Source: Lineus longissimus (taxonomy: Eukaryota > Nemertea > Pilidiophora > Heteronemertea > Lineidae). Taken from it: DNA of 64,000 nt. Below, piece by piece: positions 58,770 through 64,000 of the stretch. The stretch covers positions 21,918,646 through 21,982,645 of the forward strand of contig NC_088311.1 of assembly GCF_910592395.1 (NCBI RefSeq). The letters are read 5' to 3'. The notes under the pieces are model-generated. The model ran no database searches. It saw only the letters and a list, made by a program, of their open reading frames with translations, and had not been told where the DNA came from. The translations under genes were made by a program, and so were the position numbers. The stretch's first letter is position 1, and every line of letters begins with the position of its first letter.

Positions 58770-61689
58770 TCACAGTCCTTCGAAGCTGTCCTCGGTACTT
58801 GGCAGCTCCAAGTCAGCTTTGACGTCTTTTGGCCAGGAGAACCATATATTCTCGAAGAAATCTTGGAAAGATGGATCCTTCAAATCAATCTGGAAGAGAA
58901 GAGAGAACTATATTATGGTGCAGCAAGGAGAAAGGGAGCATCTGTCCCGCCATCCTGTCTGAGAAGGCCTGATTCCTGATGCAATCCACTGTTTGACCCG
59001 AATCCCGTTAAACATAATCCTGAAACCTGACCGTGAGTTACAGCCAAATCATCCCGAAAAAGACCATTTCCCCGGTATCTGTAGATTTCTTAGTACAAGG
59101 AAACAGTTGCCAAGAGGACATATTTCTTACCTCAGCAACTTTTGTCTTAAACACTGATGGGGTCAGATACACTTCCTGAAAAATAAGAAAACTCCCATTT
59201 TTACTAAACAAGGTCTAGAAAATAATAGTTGGCTGCAAACAGTTCTCAGTAAAAAATTTCACAAAATTAAGAAGTCATTTATGCTCCAGAGTAAATAGGA
59301 TGACGATTTTGCAAAAAACCAATACCATTAACACTGGTAATGAAAAAGTGATGGAAAGGATTAAAAAACTTTCGGAAAATTGATATTCTACACATACCAT
59401 CTTGAGCGTTTGGAAAATATCGTCTGGCACCTTCATCCTTTCAATCTCTGCCATCACATATTGCTGCTGTTGGGTCTGTCGCTCTAAGGCCAACCCAACA
59501 AGTTCGCGCTGGTTATATAATAGAGCCCTGAAAGAAATACGGACTTTGAGAAGACAGCAAAAATAATTTCACAGTACCCTACCTGCCCTCCATACCTTTC
59601 ATCCCTTCGAACAAGGGAGTAAATACGGAGGTACATTTTTAAATTCTTTTTTTCAGGAGATTTTAATTCCTTTGGAAAATATTTTTCACAAGGTGTTCTG
59701 GAAAAATTGTAAGATTTCTCAAATGTGATGAAACCCCCTACCTACCTAGCCCTGAGCCAACATGCAAGCACCACCAGCTTCCCAGGCATACCTGTATTCA
59801 GGCGACAGCTGTCCATGGTAACGTCTGAATATAAAAACTCTGTCTTCCTATGATTGTCAAACTCATGACTTGGTTTGGCACTCCTATCACAGCTACTAGT
59901 ACTACGCCGATTTATTTGGCTGGCACCAGAATCCTCACATGATAGGTTTGTTACAATCCCTTCCACAGCACCAGAGACAGAAGGATCAGAAATCCCAGCG
60001 TCAGAAGAAGAATTTTCGGGACTAGTCCTAAAAGTGTGATCACAAACTTTGTCACCTTGTCCCGCAACTTCAGCACTGTCACAGTCATTACCAGCTTTGT
60101 CCATATTGCTTTCAATCACGTCTTTAGCTGAAACTTTATCACCCTGATCCAGCCTTCCACAACCTGAGTCATTCGATACCTTCACTGATTCAGCTAAACT
60201 GACGTCATCCGAACCAGCATTCTTCTGAGGCGATTCTGATAATACTGTAGATTTTAGTTTCTGCGTCAAATCTTTCACAGGAGATTCATCTAGTTTAAAG
60301 AGTTTCTTATAGGCCCTTGCCAGTTTCATCCAGAGGTCAACGCTCTGGTGATGGACAGCCAGACATTTCTGCAGCGCGATTATCTCATCTGAAATAATTG
60401 TAAGCCACCTATCATTATCAATAAGCCATTGAAAGAAGGAAAAAATAAGAGCAGCATTCACGTCGTCGTTTCAGGTGTAAACGTACTGGACTCACTGCGC
60501 CACCTCGTGGACTTGAACGGCCACTATGACTACTCAGTTCACTAGCTAACTTGATTTAGCGCGGTTGATGGTCCATTCGACATTGTATTGTAGGCCGCTA
60601 TCAACTTCTGTCTTCATTTCGTGTTCTGGTTGTGACATTTGTCTTGGTTGTGACTTAATTTCACAAACACCTCATCTGAAGTGCAAACTCTTCCTAGAGA
60701 TGGCAGCACTTACCTTGCGTCATTTCCAATGTGTGGTAGACATGCTGTAGCAACAACAAACAGTTTATAACTTGGTTATCGTTCTTACAGGATTCCAACT
60801 GAAAAGTTAAAAGGAAAATATATTTAACTGTGACAATGAACAATGAATTATTCATGCACACTAGCAAAAGTTGTAATAATACTAAGACTTGTAATAACTT
60901 ACCAAACTTAGCGCCAGCTTGACAGGGTCTGCTGTAGGGTCAGGAATATTGACCAAACATCGAACCTGCGACTCCAAAATATCCGCCATTACAAAGGTAT
61001 TCTTCGGAGGCAAAAGAACTGAAGAGAAACAAATGCATTCTTTTTAACTTGTAAATCATAAATTATTGGGACACTGCAGCACCATTTCTTCTCAGTATAA
61101 TGACCAAATGGAATGTGTGTTCATGAGCAAGTCGACCATAAAATGACGAGGCCACTTACCCCTTATTTTTTCATACTCTGTGTAGGCATCATGATATTGC
61201 TTTTTCTTAAAAAATAGATCGGCCCTGAATTTGTGGTATGTGATAACATCATTTCTGTCGACAGGTTGTTCAGCTGTCAGGAACCACTGGAATTGGAGAA
61301 GCACATGAGGAAAACATCAGGTTTATTCCCAGTGGAAAACATCATGCCTACTACTCTACGGCTGAAATAGTGAGCCTGGTCTCACCTTTGTACTATTTTA
61401 GCATATTGACTAAATGACAAGATTAACCCCAAGCTGAAGATGGTGTCCATGCAAGTCCCTCCCCAAAAGAGACTAACTAACGGATGCATAGGTTAAGGCA
61501 TCTTGGATTATGCTGTTGATATGATGCGAAACTAGACAACTAAACTGAACAAAGCAAGCTCAAATTAGCCCTGTTACTTACCTCCGGGTCACAGACTTTA
61601 GCATTATAAGAAAACTTCTTTCTGGGTGTCTTGACTTGGGTTCCTTCTTCTTCAAAATTGAAGGAAAGGAAATCTTCTTCTTCAGTCAT
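58770..61689 (-). CDS. C8orf76 orthologue, TPR-like protein of unknown function
   Basis: Eight exons in order: 61689-61582, 61286-61160, 61018-60903, 60798-60714, 60388-59746, 59527-59398, 59175-59131, 58889-58770, joining in frame to 457 aa. Recognised from FSYNAKVCDPEWF, TYHKFRADLFFKKKQYHDAY and LALERQTQQQQ, and from the match of ACWLRARALLYN and the acidic C terminus to vertebrate C8orf76 (about 380 aa). Residues about 40-170 look like helical TPR-type repeats (FFKKKQYHDAYTEYEKI, WMKLARAYKKLFKLDE). The fifth exon adds a long Ser/Asp-rich insertion (about residues 175-330), which explains the extra length. Its correct donor is GCTAG|gtaggt at 59746; an earlier GT at 59791 breaks frame. A splice acceptor (tgtttcag) ends 5 bases before the ATG, so a non-coding first exon is likely. 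The function is not established. Confidence 0.9.
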
Positions 61690-62799
61690 GTTTCTGAAAC
61701 ACAGATATATTGATATATCAAAATCTAGTGATATCATTTCAGGCCGAGATATGGTGGATGCGTTTTTGACCCTTGCACCCTTTGAACACTTGGAAATAGG
61801 AGGCTTTCTTGACCCTTGTACCCTTTGAGACATCCATGCCATGGTTGTACATCATGACATACTACACTTTGCATTATACAATGTAGGAAACAGTAACAGG
61901 GGGACTATAGGCAGGAGGAGATTGGCTAATTTGGCTATCTTCAAGTGACTAGTAGGCCTACACAGTAAGCGCCTTGGTCATGTCAGACTCAGCATCAAAT
62001 ATATCCCTCGCACAAGCGTGAATCATTTCGACCTACTGTGGGATATGAGAGACCCCTATTGGCGGCTTTGTGTATCTTTATCTTGCCTGCCTAGCTGCTG
62101 CCTACATTGTCCCTTTAGGCCTAACACATGGCTATGGGCTCACAATCTTAAAAACAGCCTCCTCTTTATTCACTGCTACCAAAACATTTCAAGCGCTAAA
62201 AGATATATGATTGGTTTCAAATGGAAGATCAATCCATGATCTAGCCAATGAGCATACGATACGTACATGTCCTATTGTTGGATCGTCATCAACAGCATTG
62301 AAATATCGATCAGAAAACACCACAAGTGCCCTAAGCATGTTTTGATTGATTAAAGGGCAGCCATTTGTCATGACGCACCTAACCCACACTTTAAATAAGT
62401 TGATGTGGTGCTCATTCTGAGCATATCAAAGCATTATCTAGATACAAAATTAGGTCTTAGTTTACAATATAACTAATGAACATTAATTAATAAGTGTTTT
62501 TTAAGATTATAGGAACCAGTAATGAATGTTTTAAGACCTATGTGTGGGACATCTCATGCAAATCTGATATGCAAATTATGTTTCCTAGCAGTCACTGCGC
62601 GATGACCTGCGTAGAGTACCAGATGACGCCAACCACCTGTTAACACGTTAGATCCCGGCAGCAGTTCCTGATATAAATAAAATTGCTGTGTTGCGTCTCG
62701 TCCATTTCATATCGATAGCGGGAGGTCTAAACACTGGCATTCCGAAACACTCTCTTTGCCTTACTGGGTGCTACTAAAGGACAATTGAATCAATTCAAA
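61690..62799. promoter_or_regulatory. Divergent interval between C8orf76 and the CREC-family gene
   Basis: 1.1 kb separate the opposed start codons. The right end contains a TATA-like box 120 bp before the CREC-family ATG, annotated separately. The left end probably contains a non-coding first exon of C8orf76. Nothing else is recognised. Confidence 0.5.
62672..62679 (+). promoter_or_regulatory. Candidate TATA box of the calumenin-like gene
   Basis: TATAAATA lies about 120 bp upstream of the ATG at 62800. Transcription would start near 62700-62710, giving a 5' leader of about 90-100 bases, a normal spacing. Confidence 0.55.
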
Positions 62800-62986
62800 A
62801 TGAAGCTTTTGTACTCAGTGGTTTTATTTGGACTTCTGTCTCTAGCTTTTGCTGACGGCATCCCTCATCCAAAGGAGCATAGAAAAGGAGACCACGTAAA
62901 GGAAGAGGCGCATCCTGGAGTTGACTCAAATCTTCATTTCAAAGATGGTGAGCACGATGCAGACTATGATCACAAAGCTTTCCTTG
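62800..62986 (+). CDS. Calumenin/reticulocalbin (CREC) family, first coding exon only
   Basis: CREC proteins are Ca2+-binding EF-hand proteins of the secretory pathway lumen. This exon encodes a signal peptide (MKLLYSVVLFGLLSLAFADG), then a charged His/Lys/Asp/Glu-rich segment. It ends DADYDHKAFLG, matching the family motif (F/Y)DYDHxAFLG just before the first EF-hand. The donor G|gtaaga at 62987 gives phase 1. The rest of the gene (EF-hands) lies beyond 64000; I found no second exon in the remaining 1 kb. I chose the ATG at 62800, because the upstream in-frame TTG is not a plausible start. Calumenin fits best, but reticulocalbin cannot be excluded. Confidence 0.83.
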
Positions 62987-64000
62987 GTAAGATATGATCC
63001 CGTTTCTTCAGCATGCTTCAAACCTGGTGGTTGCTAAGGAGGTTTAATTCATTAACCCCATTTGCTTGCTTTTCCAGTTTGTTTCACATTTCCAGTGATA
63101 TTTCAAGCCTATTTTCACCATCTTTGAACTTGATCTGTTCTCACAAAAGTCATTGCTTAATGTCTAACGAAATCTTCTTGCTTGCAACATTCTATCTGCT
63201 TATTTGCTACTTCAGGTTTCATAACCACGTGGTCAGGCCCCCAAGTAGGCGTGGTCCGGCACTCAACGGACAGCGTCTTTAGTTACCGCTGGCCATGACG
63301 TAATACACTTCAGTTTAACCAGGCATTTAAAAAAGATGCGGTTGCGGTGTAAGGTAGAACTATATGTATATTCATGAGTCATCTCAAAAGCCGGTAGCCA
63401 ATGTATGTATTTACTAGTTTATAAAGTGATAAGATTGTCATTATTGCCACAGGCACATGAAAATCAGAACTCCAGCTGACTTGACCACACTCAAAATGAT
63501 AATTATATACAAATACAGTAGAACCTCTCTTAGTGGACACCTCTCTATTAAGGACAACCTCTCTAGACACTAGTTTTGGTGCCAAATTGGTTGTTTCCAT
63601 TCAGTTTGACCTCTCTAATTAGGACACCTCTCTATTAAGGACAGCACTTGTCAGTCCCGAGGGGGTCCTTAATAGAGAGGTTCTACTGTAGAGGAGTGTT
63701 GTCAGTGAGCTGGGCTGGCATTTTGATCCTCATATACCAGTGTTTTGGCATGGCCAGTTGGTTGGGGTAAGCACAGTTACTGCCATTGAGTTACTGCATG
63801 AGCTGCAGCTATTTTGACTTGACATGTTTTGAGGCTTATAACTCTTTTTCTATTTAAGTGAAAACATATGTAAAATGTATCAACTTAGATTTGGTTGAGG
63901 CAGTGTTTCTCCTTTCACAACCAAACAGTCATTGTCCCCTGTCTCATCAATGAGTTTGAAATGATTTTATATTGTTATCACTCTTCATATACTTTTGGCA
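62987..64000 (+). other. Start of the first intron of the CREC-family gene
   Basis: Sequence from the donor at 62987 to the window end. It contains the MITE copy at 63514-63690 and no recognisable second exon. Confidence 0.6.
63514..63690 (+). mobile_element. Best-preserved TA-flanked MITE copy (177 bp)
   Basis: It begins tacagtagaacctctctta and ends taatagagaggttctactgta (shown in part: gagaggttctactgta). The terminal inverted repeats are about 20 bp, include TA at both ends and match perfectly over the outer 17. The interior holds ttggttgtttccattcagtt and gcacttgtcagtcccgaggg. This is the reference for copies at 8270, 8881, 31092, 34020, 39037 and 55237. No coding capacity; it probably relies on a Tc1/mariner/pogo-type transposase elsewhere. 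Confidence 0.88.

Noticed and set aside
59791-59792. GT donor after AATACAG in the large C8orf76 exon
   Set aside because: Using it puts the next exon out of frame. The donor at 59746 (GCTAG before gtaggt) restores frame and gives the conserved ACWLRARALLYN block.
62785-62799. Upstream TTG start for the CREC-family protein
   Set aside because: TTG is not a normal animal start codon. The ATG at 62800 begins directly at a clean signal peptide.

Overview
This window is eukaryotic, intron-rich nuclear DNA from an animal, most probably a marine invertebrate (lophotrochozoan or non-vertebrate deuterostome; I cannot place it more precisely). All supported genes are split by GT-AG introns into short exons whose phases join correctly. 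The gene families are bilaterian housekeeping and secretory genes plus a three-member annexin cluster. The spaces between exons hold minisatellites and non-autonomous DNA transposons.

Layout. 1-3.3 kb: two tandem arrays (about 134-bp and about 130-138-bp units). 6.7-11.3 kb (-): complete 9-exon ethanolaminephosphotransferase (EPT1/SELENOI type, 399 aa, no selenocysteine codon). 11.8-14.5 kb (+): 6-exon EndoU endoribonuclease, head-to-head with EPT1. 15.1-17.2 kb: degenerate repeats related to the 2-3.3 kb array. 17.86-21.95 kb (+): a single-pass receptor-like protein (451 aa) with a signal peptide, two divergent SUEL/rhamnose-binding-lectin-like domains, a transmembrane helix and a cytoplasmic tail with five repeated Asn/Tyr motifs. 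22.4-25.1, 28.5-44.75 and 47.7-51.07 kb (-): three four-repeat annexins in tandem (316, 316 and 333 aa). 51.7-56.9 kb (+): TRAPPC12, with a very long first coding exon containing eight 11-residue repeats. 58.8-61.7 kb (-): C8orf76 orthologue (457 aa). 62.8 kb (+): first coding exon of a calumenin/reticulocalbin-family protein that runs off the window.

How the genes relate. Three pairs are head-to-head with short intergenic spaces (EPT1/ENDOU, annexin C/TRAPPC12, C8orf76/CALU), so shared promoter regions are plausible. Two pairs are convergent (lectin receptor/annexin A, TRAPPC12/C8orf76). Several products act at membranes or in the secretory pathway (EPT1 in ER/Golgi phospholipid synthesis, TRAPPC12 in vesicle tethering, annexins in Ca2+-dependent membrane binding, CREC protein in the ER lumen). 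I see this as coincidence rather than a functional unit.

The most novel item is the lectin-domain receptor with the repeated N-D-L-Y tail. Next are the annexin cluster (differential intron content, one GC-AG intron) and a 514-bp inverted-repeat element bounded by a perfect 7-bp target duplication. All exon joins were done by eye from splice consensus, frame continuity and family resemblance; no transcript evidence was available.
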